Assembly (NCBI RefSeq): GCF_959029255.1
Contig: NZ_CAUFUE010000024.1
Coordinates: 23,235-87,234 of the forward strand
DNA: 64,000 nucleotides
Source: an uncultured Bacteroides sp.
GTDB lineage: Bacteria; Bacteroidota; Bacteroidia; Bacteroidales; Bacteroidaceae
Direction of reading: 5' to 3'
In this document: one piece after another, positions 1 to 7,765 of the stretch
Position numbering within the stretch: the stretch's first letter is position 1
Layout: each line of letters starts with the position of its first letter
Position numbers and translations under genes: made by a program
The notes under the pieces: model-generated
Told to the model about the DNA's origin: nothing
The model's input: the letters and a program-made list of their open reading frames with translations, nothing else
The model's database searches: none

Positions 1-149
1 ATATTCAACAAAGTTGACTTACCGCAACCCGAGGGTCCCATAATGGCTACAAACTCTCCCTCCTTCACTTCAAGGTTTACGTGGTTCAATGCTACCGTTT
101 CTACTTCTGATGTACGAAATACTTTACTGATGTCATTAATTTCAATCAT
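1..149 (-). CDS. ABC transporter ATP-binding protein, N-terminal fragment (MacB/LolD type)
   Basis: The gene starts at the ATG complementary to 147-149 and runs off the left edge of the window, so only about 49 residues are visible. The translation begins MIEINDISKVFRTSEVETVA and reaches a Walker A motif GPSGCGKSTLL just before the edge. This is the typical N-terminus of the small ATPases that energise MacB- and LolCDE-like transporters. It lies 32 bases downstream of the FtsX-type permease on the same strand, so the two are very likely one operon encoding one exporter or lipoprotein-handling complex. The substrate is not visible from the sequence. Confidence 0.9.
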   Translation of the reverse strand, partial: MIEINDISKVFRTSEVETVALNHVNLEVKEGEFVAIMGPSGCGKSTLLN

Positions 150-181
150 AATATTAACTATTTAATTCTTGTTATTTGTTA

Positions 182-2497
182 TCATTCACTCTTAATACTG
201 TTCACCGGATTCTCATTCGCAATCCGCCATGATTTCCACAGCACACAACCCAGCACGAGCGCCAAATTGCCAATCAGCACCAACGCATATACAGCCCAAC
301 CGAGCGGAATTTGTTCCGAGAACTGCTCCATCCAAAGCGTATTGACATACCAGGATACAAGGGTACCGATGAGTACTGCCGGAACAGCCACGTAAAGCAC
401 ATCACGTGACAGAAGTTCCAATATCATACTTGCCTCAGCCCCGTTCACCTTGCGAATGGCTATTTCCTTCGAGCGACGATGCACCTCGTCGGTGGTATAA
501 CCTATCAATCCCATCAACATGACGAAAAACATGGTGATTGCCGCCATCAATGTGGCATTGCGAAATACACGGACGCTGTTGTATTGGTCTGTTATCAGCT
601 GCTGATAATTACCAAAGTCTATGGTTTTGTCGGGAAACGCCTCTTTCGCCGCCTTATTCAGCTTTTGGAGATTTTCGGCAAAAGGTTCTTTCAAGCGGAG
701 ATGTACTACACCGTAGAAAGGTTTTCTGCCCACCGCCATAAAAGGCATTTTCTCATTCGTGAAAGTTCGTATCTGGAAATCCTTCAACAATCCCGCTACC
801 TTAACATTAAGGTCACCCACGTGAACAGTACGCCCCACTACATCGTCGCCCCAATTCATCAATTCGGCAAAAGTTTCGTTCACCACGACCTCATCGGCTG
901 TGCGTGCCATACGCCCCGCTTTAAATGTCATGCCCATCAATGCCGGATAATCTTCGCGCATATAGTAGCAGTAACGGGTAGAAAATAATGAATTGCCCGA
1001 TTCATCCTTAATGAAGTTGCCGCTATACCCATAAATGGGTGTACCTTCGGCGCTACTCACCGCCTCCACGTAGGGCAGCCCTTTGAAGAACTGATAGGCG
1101 GCATCACGCGACTCCGCTTCTTCCATATAAAGCTCACCTATTGCCATCCGTTGGGGGTTGTAGCCCATATCCTTGTTCAACACATAGCTATATTGCGCCA
1201 TCACCACGCACATCAACCCGCAGATGAAAGCCACACCTGCAAACTGGATGAAAAGCAACGACCGTTTCCAGCCTTTTTTCCCTTCCGAATAGCGATGGAA
1301 TACTTGTGACACCGGGATGCGTGAAAACAAGCGTCCCGGCAGTACACCACCCACCAGGAACAGTACAACCACCACCGTAAGCGGTACCCAGATACGTTCC
1401 GGCGCAAACAACATGGAGAGTTTTGCCACTGTGGTATCTTCTACGAAATCACGGAAATTCAGCAACAATAAAACCATCAGTAACAAAGCGCCCAAGATGA
1501 TGAAGGCGGTTTCAAGGAGAAACATTCCAAAGACAGTGCCACCACTGGCGCCACTGCACTTATGCACGCCCACCGCCTTGGCACGATGACTCAGGGAGGA
1601 AATAGAAATAAGCACATAGTTCAACGCGGCAATAAATAGAATGGCAAACCCCAAGATGCTCATAATGTTTGTCATACGGCGCACATCCTCAAATCCGCGA
1701 TAGGTATCACGAATGGGCTGTATATATGCAGAGTAGCCGTACTCCTTCTTATCCTCCGCCGGACGATACTTATCAATCATGGCATCGATTCGCTTATTCA
1801 CTACCGAATGGTCGGCTCCCGGACGGAAACGGATGTATTCCATCCAACTATCTCCACCGCTCCATGAATAATTTCCCCAATCACGGCTCCAGGCAGTAGG
1901 CAGGGATATCACTCCTTCCGGATTCATCGTGGCGTTCTCCGGCAACGTGGCGTACGTGCCTTTCACCGTCAAATCTATCCGATGGTCGTAACTAAGTATT
2001 TTCCCAACAGGATTCTCATCACCGAAAATCTTCTTTGCAAAGCGCTCGCTCAAGAAAATAACATCAGGCTGTACCAAGTCCCGCTCGGGGTCTCCACTCA
2101 ATACCTCGATACCCATGGTACGGAAAAAGAGCGAATCGGCCGCCACCTTCCGATCGTCAAAACGCACACTGCCGTTATAGAGCGGTTGTGATGCCGGCCA
2201 TTCCGCCAAGCTACAAGCCGCTTCCACCTCTTTGGGGAAATTCTCGAGTATGGCACCTGCCACAGGTCCGAAGTTTGCTTGTGAAGGCTTATGTTTTTCA
2301 CCATTGGTGGTGAAGACCGACCACACCTGGTAGAGATTATCATAATCTTTATAACATTTGTCAAAACTCTGCTCATATACCACACGGGCAAACAGCAGAA
2401 TACTCATCGTCAGTCCCAACCCCAGAGAAATTACTTTAATGATGTTTGAGCCACGTCCACGCAGTAACGTCTGGATTACATAATAGATTTGTTTCAT
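182..2497 (-). CDS. FtsX-family ABC transporter permease (MacB-like)
   Basis: This is a 771-residue inner-membrane permease. A first transmembrane helix lies at about residues 20-42. A large extracytoplasmic MacB_PCD-type domain follows to about 280, then a cluster of helices at roughly 285-435. A second extracytoplasmic domain reaches about 650, and three C-terminal helices lie in about 660-765. This doubled, roughly 8-TM FtsX layout near 780 residues is the form common in Bacteroides. These proteins work mechanically with a cytoplasmic ATPase, whose gene follows directly. A likely sigma-54 promoter lies at 2535-2550 with paired dyads at 2606-2645, and an NtrC-type regulator is encoded 2.5 kb away. 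The transported substrate is unknown. Confidence 0.9.
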   Translation of the reverse strand: MKQIYYVIQTLLRGRGSNIIKVISLGLGLTMSILLFARVVYEQSFDKCYKDYDNLYQVWSVFTTNGEKHKPSQANFGPVAGAILENFPKEVEAACSLAEWPASQPLYNGSVRFDDRKVAADSLFFRTMGIEVLSGDPERDLVQPDVIFLSERFAKKIFGDENPVGKILSYDHRIDLTVKGTYATLPENATMNPEGVISLPTAWSRDWGNYSWSGGDSWMEYIRFRPGADHSVVNKRIDAMIDKYRPAEDKKEYGYSAYIQPIRDTYRGFEDVRRMTNIMSILGFAILFIAALNYVLISISSLSHRAKAVGVHKCSGASGGTVFGMFLLETAFIILGALLLMVLLLLNFRDFVEDTTVAKLSMLFAPERIWVPLTVVVVLFLVGGVLPGRLFSRIPVSQVFHRYSEGKKGWKRSLLFIQFAGVAFICGLMCVVMAQYSYVLNKDMGYNPQRMAIGELYMEEAESRDAAYQFFKGLPYVEAVSSAEGTPIYGYSGNFIKDESGNSLFSTRYCYYMREDYPALMGMTFKAGRMARTADEVVVNETFAELMNWGDDVVGRTVHVGDLNVKVAGLLKDFQIRTFTNEKMPFMAVGRKPFYGVVHLRLKEPFAENLQKLNKAAKEAFPDKTIDFGNYQQLITDQYNSVRVFRNATLMAAITMFFVMLMGLIGYTTDEVHRRSKEIAIRKVNGAEASMILELLSRDVLYVAVPAVLIGTLVSWYVNTLWMEQFSEQIPLGWAVYALVLIGNLALVLGCVLWKSWRIANENPVNSIKSE

Positions 2498-2534
2498 TTT
2501 TATATTGTTTTATCTTTTTTCTTGCTTTACTTAA

Positions 2535-2550
2535 TGCAGAAAGCATGCCA
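2535..2550 (-). promoter_or_regulatory. Candidate sigma-54 (-24/-12) promoter of the ABC permease operon
   Basis: On the minus strand the sequence reads TTTGGCATGCTTTCTGCA. The invariant GG (complement of 2548-2549) and GC (complement of 2536-2537) are separated by exactly ten bases, and the context TGGCAyG-N4-yTGCA fits the RpoN consensus. Transcription would start near 2524, about 27 bases before the permease start codon. Confidence 0.65.
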
Positions 2551-2605
2551 AACAAACTATTCTGTTGATTTTCAAAAGAAAATAGATATTCCTTTCAGGC
2601 AAGAA

Positions 2606-2645
2606 GTGTCTAATAATTAGACACCGCTGTCCAAGATTTAGACAC
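2606..2645. promoter_or_regulatory. Paired 19-bp dyads, probable enhancer sites (UAS) for an NtrC-type activator
   Basis: Two related dyads lie side by side. GTGTCTAATAATTAGACAC at 2606-2624 is palindromic except at its centre. CTGTCCAAGATTTAGACAC at 2627-2645 is a weaker copy. Their centres are 21 bp apart, about two helical turns, and they lie about 60-100 bp upstream of the -24 element. That is the usual geometry for a Fis-type HTH activator acting on RNA polymerase with sigma-54. The activator encoded at 5005-6348 is the natural candidate, but that link is inference. Confidence 0.6.
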
Positions 2646-2712
2646 AGAGAAAGGATAATTTAATGAAGAATATACAACGCATTGACGGACAGCGACTTTA
2701 AGCTTTACACCA

Positions 2713-2839
2713 CTTTATCAATTGTACAGTGCCGCTGTATCGGTGATAAAGCGTCGCTTTATCGGTGGTAAAGTAACACTGTATCGGTGGTAAAGCGGCA
2801 CTTTATCACGAGTAAAGTGATACTGTACAATTGATAAAG
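2713..2839. repeat. Intergenic array 1: six 17-bp dyad units, exact 22-bp period
   Basis: Units start at 2713, 2735, 2757, 2779, 2801 and 2823, each 17 bp with a 5-bp spacer. They read CTTTATCAATTGTACAG, CTGTATCGGTGATAAAG, CTTTATCGGTGGTAAAG, CTGTATCGGTGGTAAAG, CTTTATCACGAGTAAAG and CTGTACAATTGATAAAG. Each unit is an imperfect palindrome (CTKTA...TAMAG). The first and last units are exact reverse complements, so the whole array is also partly palindromic. It lies between the divergent ABC permease and phosphoesterase genes. Function is unknown. Confidence 0.9.
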
Positions 2840-2867
2840 TGGAAGTACAGTGACACTCCATTGATAA

Positions 2868-3080
2868 GACGCGGATGACGCAGATTTTAAGGCTGCGCTG
2901 TGTCTCTGATTTTTTCGACGCGGATTGAGCAGATTAAGCGGATTTTTTACTTTGTTGCTACTCAAGAAAAAAATCTGCGTCATCTGTGTCATCTGCGTCT
3001 GAAAAATTAAAATCCGCTTAATCCGCTCAATCCGCGTCGAAAAAATTAAAACCTCTGTGACCTCTGTGTCCTTTTTAATT
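2868..3080. repeat. Nested inverted repeat built from 9-bp CGC-rich units
   Basis: Two nested inverted repeats are visible. The arm at 2910-2945 (core GACGCGGATTGAGC) pairs with 3009-3045 with about one mismatch. GATGACGCAGATTTT at 2874-2888 pairs with 2970-2984. Both are built from near-tandem 9-mers of the type AATCCGCTT/AATCCGCTC and ATCTGCGTC. The rest of the 2498-3220 gap holds the sigma-54 promoter, the dyads, array 1 and the -7 box at 3182. I see no gene in it. Confidence 0.8.
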
Positions 3081-3181
3081 TTTAATTCTTTAATTTTTAA
3101 TTTCGCGCCCTGCGCGACAATTTCCCATTTAAAGAACACAAAAAAGGAAAATACGGCAATTATCATATTGAAATAAAACTC

Positions 3182-3189
3182 TATCTTTG
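3182..3189 (+). promoter_or_regulatory. Bacteroidota -7 box (TATCTTTG)
   Basis: TATCTTTG matches TAnnTTTG and lies 31 bases before the start codon of the phosphoesterase gene. No convincing TTTG -33 element is seen. Confidence 0.5.
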
Positions 3190-3220
3190 CCGCCGGTTTT
3201 CTAAGAACACATAATATATA

Positions 3221-4033
3221 ATGTATATGAAATTAGCCCGCTTAATGCTATTTCTCCCTTTCTGCCTGCTTATGGGCAGTTGCGACTTGATAGATTATCA
3301 TCCATACGATGTTCGTATTACCGGAGAGACAGATGTAAATGCTCATAACATCGCCCGGATAGAAGAAAATTGTAAAGGCAAAACTACGCTACGCTTTGCC
3401 ACGATGGGTGATTCTCAACGGTGGTATGACGAAACGGTGGAATTCGTTAATAATCTAAATATGAGGGACGACATAGACTTCGTTATCCATGGCGGAGATA
3501 TGAGTGACTTCGGACTTACAGACGAATTTCTCTGGCAACGCGACATCATGAATAAACTTAAAGTACCCTACGTAACTCTCATCGGTAATCATGACTGCCT
3601 GGGCACAGGTGAAGAAACATATCGTACCGTATTTGGCGACCCCAACTTCTCATTCATTGCCGGACGGGTAAAATTCGTGTGCCTGAACACCAACGCAATG
3701 GAATTTGACTATTCACGCCCCATTCCCGATTTCACCTTCATGGAGAAAGAGATTACCGAACGGCAAAGCGAATTTGACAAAACAGTAATATCCATGCATG
3801 TGCGCCCATACGCCGACCAGTTTAACAACAACGTGGCACGGGTATTCCATCGTTATGTAACCGAATACCCCGGCATACAATTCTGCACCGCCGCCCACGA
3901 ACACCGCCTGTTTGAAGAAAATCTTTTCGGAGACGGCATCATGTATTACATGAGCGATTGCATGAAACATCGCAGCTATTATATATTCACCCTGACACCT
4001 GACGGATATGAACGCGAAGTGGTATACTATTAA
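3221..4033 (+). CDS. Calcineurin-like metallophosphoesterase lipoprotein
   Basis: This 270-residue protein has a lipoprotein signal peptide with lipobox LMGSC (lipidated Cys21), so it is probably anchored in the envelope. The metallophosphoesterase motifs are in order: MGDSQ around Asp64, HGGDMSD with Asp93, GNHD at 122-125, a histidine in MHVRP, and a closing AAHEHR that resembles GHxH. These residues bind the two active-site metals in the family. The substrate cannot be read from the sequence. An ATG two codons later is an equally possible start. The 3' end overlaps the next gene by 26 bases, so the two are probably translationally linked. Confidence 0.88.
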   Translation: MYMKLARLMLFLPFCLLMGSCDLIDYHPYDVRITGETDVNAHNIARIEENCKGKTTLRFATMGDSQRWYDETVEFVNNLNMRDDIDFVIHGGDMSDFGLTDEFLWQRDIMNKLKVPYVTLIGNHDCLGTGEETYRTVFGDPNFSFIAGRVKFVCLNTNAMEFDYSRPIPDFTFMEKEITERQSEFDKTVISMHVRPYADQFNNNVARVFHRYVTEYPGIQFCTAAHEHRLFEENLFGDGIMYYMSDCMKHRSYYIFTLTPDGYEREVVYY

Positions 4034-4757
4034 TATATACAGAATAACAGGTATCTTAACCTGCCTGCTATTATCGGGCTGCCTGCCTTTGTCCGCACAA
4101 GAAAAAGATACAGTCATTATTGTGAAGCATGACACCGTATGGATGAAACCCGGTAATGCGGATACTATTATGATAACTCCCACACGCTACAACCGTTACG
4201 ACCGCCGTGTGCATCGCTATCGTAAACATTGGGAAGCGCTAATCCCGACACATACCAAAATTCAGTTTGCCGGAAATATGGGTTTGTTGTCTTTCGGCAC
4301 AGGATGGGATTATGGAAAACATAACCAGTGGGAAACAGACTTTTTTCTGGGTGTCCTTCCCAAATACCAGTCCGAGCGTACCAAAATGACATTTACCTTG
4401 AAGCAGAATTATATTCCCTGGAGCCTTCAAATCAAGGAAAGTCGTTTTTCCGCCGAGCCGCTGACCTGTGGCATGTACCTCAATACCGTCTTTGGCGACG
4501 AATTCTGGACACACGAACCCGACCGTTATCCCAAAGGCTATTACGGCTTTTCATCTAAAGTGCGTTTTCATATATTCCTTGGGCAACGTATCACATACGA
4601 CATCGACCCCAAGCGCAGATTTACGGCAAAAGCCATTACCTTCTTTTATGAGCTTAGCACCTGCGACCTCTATGTCATAAGCGCCGCCACCAATAAATAT
4701 CTCAAACCGAAAGATTATCTGAGTTTATCGTTCGGACTGAAATTACAACTGCTGTAA
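4008..4757 (+). CDS. Envelope protein of unknown function, probable outer-membrane barrel
   Basis: I do not recognise a named family for this 249-residue protein. An N-terminal hydrophobic segment (about residues 10-30) ends in LLLSGCLPLSAQEKD, which could be a lipobox or a signal-peptidase I site after SA. The mature part is rich in alternating aromatic and polar stretches, such as MTFTLKQNYIPWSLQIKESR, and ends in LSLSFGLKLQLL. That pattern fits a small outer-membrane beta-barrel. The start lies inside the end of the phosphoesterase gene, so the two form a coupled pair that may act together at the cell envelope. Confidence 0.7.
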   Translation: MNAKWYTINIYRITGILTCLLLSGCLPLSAQEKDTVIIVKHDTVWMKPGNADTIMITPTRYNRYDRRVHRYRKHWEALIPTHTKIQFAGNMGLLSFGTGWDYGKHNQWETDFFLGVLPKYQSERTKMTFTLKQNYIPWSLQIKESRFSAEPLTCGMYLNTVFGDEFWTHEPDRYPKGYYGFSSKVRFHIFLGQRITYDIDPKRRFTAKAITFFYELSTCDLYVISAATNKYLKPKDYLSLSFGLKLQLL

Positions 4758-4809
4758 GTTGTGTGTAAAAAAGACATTCAGACCATTTCAATGCCCTCTA
4801 GGGGCCTAC

Positions 4810-4897
4810 ACCATACCCGAGCCGTACCCGGTCCGTACCAAGTCCAATCGTATAGGTACGGAGCAAACACGGTTTTGGTACGCCTCGGGTTGTGTGA
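4810..4897. repeat. Intergenic array with 11-bp half-period (CCGTACC / GGTACGG)
   Basis: Sequence 4810-4897 can be read as successive 11-mers. Three carry CCRTACC forward (4810, 4821, 4832). Two later ones, two registers apart, carry GGTACG in reverse (4854 and 4876). ACCCGAGCCGTACC at 4815-4828 is the reverse complement of 4877-4890 with one mismatch. The gap 4758-5004 otherwise holds only a -7 box. Confidence 0.65.
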
Positions 4898-4971
4898 AGA
4901 GGAAGAATAGAACAATAAAGAGTGAAAAATAAAAACTCATTTAACTTCTTTATTTTCCCAAAAACATAAAG

Positions 4972-4979
4972 TATATTTG
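4972..4979 (+). promoter_or_regulatory. Bacteroidota -7 box (TATATTTG)
   Basis: TATATTTG fits TAnnTTTG and lies 26 bases upstream of the NtrC-type regulator gene. There is no clear -33 element. Confidence 0.5.
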
Positions 4980-5004
4980 TCCTCATAAATATAACTTTTC
5001 AGAC

Positions 5005-6348
5005 ATGAAGAAATTCGGAAATATTCTTATCGTTGATGACAATCGGGGCGTACTGGCGGCATTACAACTATTGCTAAAACCCTACTTCAACCAAATTACC
5101 ACCCTTTCGTCACCGGTTACCCTCCCCAGCATGCTGCGTGAAGAAGAATGGCAAGTATTGCTACTCGATATGAATTTCACTTCCGGAATCAATACCGGCA
5201 ACGAAGGGTTATACTGGTTGCATGAGGTCAAAAAGCAGCGCCCCACATTGCCCGTCGTATTATTCACCGCATACGCAGATATAGATCTTGCGGTACGCGG
5301 CATCAAGGAGGGAGCAACTGACTTCATCGTGAAACCCTGGGATAATCAGAAATTAGTGGAAACCCTGCTGAATGCAGTGGAAAACGCCGATAAGCCCGGT
5401 AAACAGAAAACAGTTGGAAAGAATGATAGCGCATTGTCCTCCATGTATTGGGGAGAAAGCGCCGTTATGCAACAGCTTCGTTCATTAGTAGAAAAAGTAG
5501 CGATAACCGATGCCAATATCCTCATCACAGGCGAAAATGGTACCGGTAAGGAAATGCTTGCCCGGGAAATTCACGCCCTCTCTTCAAGGCGCAGGGAGGA
5601 AATGATAAGTGTAGACATGGGTGCAGTCACCGAAAGCCTTTTCGAAAGTGAACTGTTCGGGCATATAAAGGGCTCTTTTACCGACGCCCATGCCGACCGT
5701 GCAGGAAAATTTGAAGCAGCCGACCACAGTACACTTTTCCTCGATGAAATCGGAAATCTTCCTTATCACTTGCAGGCCAAACTCCTGACTGCCGTACAAC
5801 GCCGAAGCGTCGTACGTGTAGGCAGTAACACGCCTATTCCGGTAGACATCCGCCTCATCTGCGCCACCAACCGCAATCTGCCTGAAATGGTAGCTAAAGG
5901 AGAGTTCCGTGAAGATTTGCTTTACCGAATTAACACCATTCATCTGGAAATACCCGCCCTGCGCGAACGTCCTGAAGATATTATTCCCCTTGCGGAACGT
6001 TTCATAGCACGCTTTTGTAAACAGTATGACAAAACTCCCGTTCATCTGGATAATTCCGCCAAAGAGAAATTGACGCATCATCCTTGGTTTGGCAATATCC
6101 GGGAGTTGGAGCATGCCATTGAAAAAGCAATCATCATCTGTGACGGTACTTTCCTGACAGCTGAGCTGTTTCAATTGCCAAAGCGTAATGAAGTACCCGA
6201 GACCTCCGCATCGACCCTCGAAGAGATGGAAATGCAGATGATTCGGAAAACATTGGACAAATGTAACGGCAATCTTTCAGCTGTTGCGGCACAGCTTGGC
6301 ATCACACGCCAAACGCTTTACAACAAGATGAAAAAGTATGGACTTTGA
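5005..6348 (+). CDS. NtrC-family sigma-54-dependent response regulator
   Basis: The protein has 447 residues in three domains. The receiver spans about 1-125, with acidic Asp11-Asp12, phosphoacceptor Asp55 and the KPWDN lysine. The AAA+ sigma-54 activation domain spans about 145-375, with Walker A GENGTGKE near 175 and Walker B TLFLDEIG. A Fis-type helix-turn-helix lies at about 415-447 (VAAQLGITRQTLYNKMKK). The sigma-54-contacting loop is GSFTDA (223-228) rather than GAFTGA; the central threonine is kept. The gene sits 16 bases upstream of a histidine kinase gene, its evident partner. A plausible target is the sigma-54 promoter of the ABC operon at 2.5 kb. Confidence 0.95.
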   Translation: MKKFGNILIVDDNRGVLAALQLLLKPYFNQITTLSSPVTLPSMLREEEWQVLLLDMNFTSGINTGNEGLYWLHEVKKQRPTLPVVLFTAYADIDLAVRGIKEGATDFIVKPWDNQKLVETLLNAVENADKPGKQKTVGKNDSALSSMYWGESAVMQQLRSLVEKVAITDANILITGENGTGKEMLAREIHALSSRRREEMISVDMGAVTESLFESELFGHIKGSFTDAHADRAGKFEAADHSTLFLDEIGNLPYHLQAKLLTAVQRRSVVRVGSNTPIPVDIRLICATNRNLPEMVAKGEFREDLLYRINTIHLEIPALRERPEDIIPLAERFIARFCKQYDKTPVHLDNSAKEKLTHHPWFGNIRELEHAIEKAIIICDGTFLTAELFQLPKRNEVPETSASTLEEMEMQMIRKTLDKCNGNLSAVAAQLGITRQTLYNKMKKYGL

Positions 6349-6364
6349 ATAGCTGATATAAAAC

Positions 6365-7726
6365 ATGAAATGTAGGGATATAAGGCAATATTACATTTTC
6401 CGGACCACCATCAGTTTGTTGGTTGCCCTTCTTGCTGGAACGATGTGGGCGCTTTTTTTTCTCAAGACAACCGAAACCAAAGGAGTTGGCGACCCGCTAT
6501 TTTGGGCTATCTTCGCTACGGTTCTCTTACCCCTTGTCATACGTTGGCAACAGCGTCTCTATCAACATCACACACGAAAGGTACTCTTCATGCTCGACGC
6601 CATTGAAAACAACGATAACGCCATCCATTTTTCCGAAACCGAAGAAACGGCAGATGCCCGTCTTGTAAATCGTGCGCTGAACCGTGTGGCTCATATTCTG
6701 TATAATGTAAAAAGCGAAACAGCCCAACAGGAGAAATACTATGAGCTCATCCTTGATTGCGTGAATACCGGTATTATCGTTTTGAACGACAGCGGATCGG
6801 TTTATCAAAAGAACAGTGAAGCCTTGCGACTGCTCGGACTGGACGTCTTTACTCACGTCCGCCAACTGAACCGAGTAGATATGCGTTTGATGGACATCCT
6901 TACACACTGTCGCCCGGGAGACAAGTTTCAAGTGGCATTCAGCAATGAACGAGGTACCATCAATCTTTCCATCCGTGTCAGCAATATAACGGTTCGCCAG
7001 GAACATCTGCGCATTCTTGCACTGAACGATATCAATACCGAACTGGATGAAAAAGAAATTGATTCCTGGATACGGCTTACCCGTGTACTGACCCACGAAA
7101 TCATGAATGCGGTTACTCCTATAACTTCGCTGAGCGACACGTTACTAGGACTTACCCAAGAGCGTGAAGCGGCAGGAGAAATCCGCAAAGGCCTGCAAAC
7201 CATCAGCAGTACAGGCAAAGGTTTGCTGTCCTTTGTAGAGTCCTATCGCAAATTCACCCGCATTCCTACTCCCGAACCCTCCTTGTTCTATGTGAAAGGT
7301 TTCATCAACCGCATGGTTGAACTGGCACGCCACCAATATCCCGATACTCCCGTCACTTTTCAGATTCACATCACTCCTGACGAACTCATACTCCATGCCG
7401 ATGAAAATCTGATATCGCAAGTCGTAATCAATCTGTTGAAAAATGCGATACAGGCCATCGAGACTTCCCCCTGCAAGATTGAAAACGGGCATATCAATAT
7501 CCGCGCTTATTGTAATGAAGCTGAAGCGGTACTTATAGAAATATCCAACAACGGCCCTGCCATTCCTCCCGACATAGCGGAACATATTTTTATTCCATTC
7601 TTCACAACCAAAGAGAACGGCAGTGGCGTAGGTCTTAGTATTTCACGCCAAATCATGCGGTTATCCGGTGGAAACATATCGCTGATACCCGGTAAGGAAA
7701 CAACCTTTGTCCTGAAATTTAATTGA
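6365..7726 (+). CDS. Sensor histidine kinase, NtrY/NtrB-like, partner of the NtrC-type regulator
   Basis: This is a 453-residue membrane kinase. Two N-terminal transmembrane helices (about 12-32 and 40-60) have almost no periplasmic loop between them, so it probably senses an intramembrane or cytoplasmic signal. A PAS-like region follows around 120-220. The HisKA box LTHEIMN holds the phosphorylated His244. The ATPase domain shows the N box (VVINLLKNAIQA), a G1-like box ISNNGPAIP and the G2 box GSGVGLSISRQIM. It is co-transcribed with the regulator gene 16 bases upstream. The signal is unknown. Related pairs in Bacteroides are often close to FtsX-type ABC operons, as here. Confidence 0.93.
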   Translation: MKCRDIRQYYIFRTTISLLVALLAGTMWALFFLKTTETKGVGDPLFWAIFATVLLPLVIRWQQRLYQHHTRKVLFMLDAIENNDNAIHFSETEETADARLVNRALNRVAHILYNVKSETAQQEKYYELILDCVNTGIIVLNDSGSVYQKNSEALRLLGLDVFTHVRQLNRVDMRLMDILTHCRPGDKFQVAFSNERGTINLSIRVSNITVRQEHLRILALNDINTELDEKEIDSWIRLTRVLTHEIMNAVTPITSLSDTLLGLTQEREAAGEIRKGLQTISSTGKGLLSFVESYRKFTRIPTPEPSLFYVKGFINRMVELARHQYPDTPVTFQIHITPDELILHADENLISQVVINLLKNAIQAIETSPCKIENGHINIRAYCNEAEAVLIEISNNGPAIPPDIAEHIFIPFFTTKENGSGVGLSISRQIMRLSGGNISLIPGKETTFVLKFN

Positions 7727-7739
7727 ACTATTTTTAATT

Positions 7740-7747
7740 TATATTTG
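7740..7747 (+). promoter_or_regulatory. Bacteroidota -7 box (TATATTTG)
   Basis: TATATTTG lies 19 bases ahead of the antiporter start codon and 14 bases after the kinase stop. It suggests separate transcription of the antiporter gene. Confidence 0.45.
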
Positions 7748-7765
7748 TTATAACTCAAAAAGCCT

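Noticed and set aside
2759..3166. A 135-codon frame on the minus strand in the ABC/phosphoesterase gap
   Set aside because: It is made of repeat DNA (array 1 and the nested inverted repeat) and encodes low-complexity sequence.
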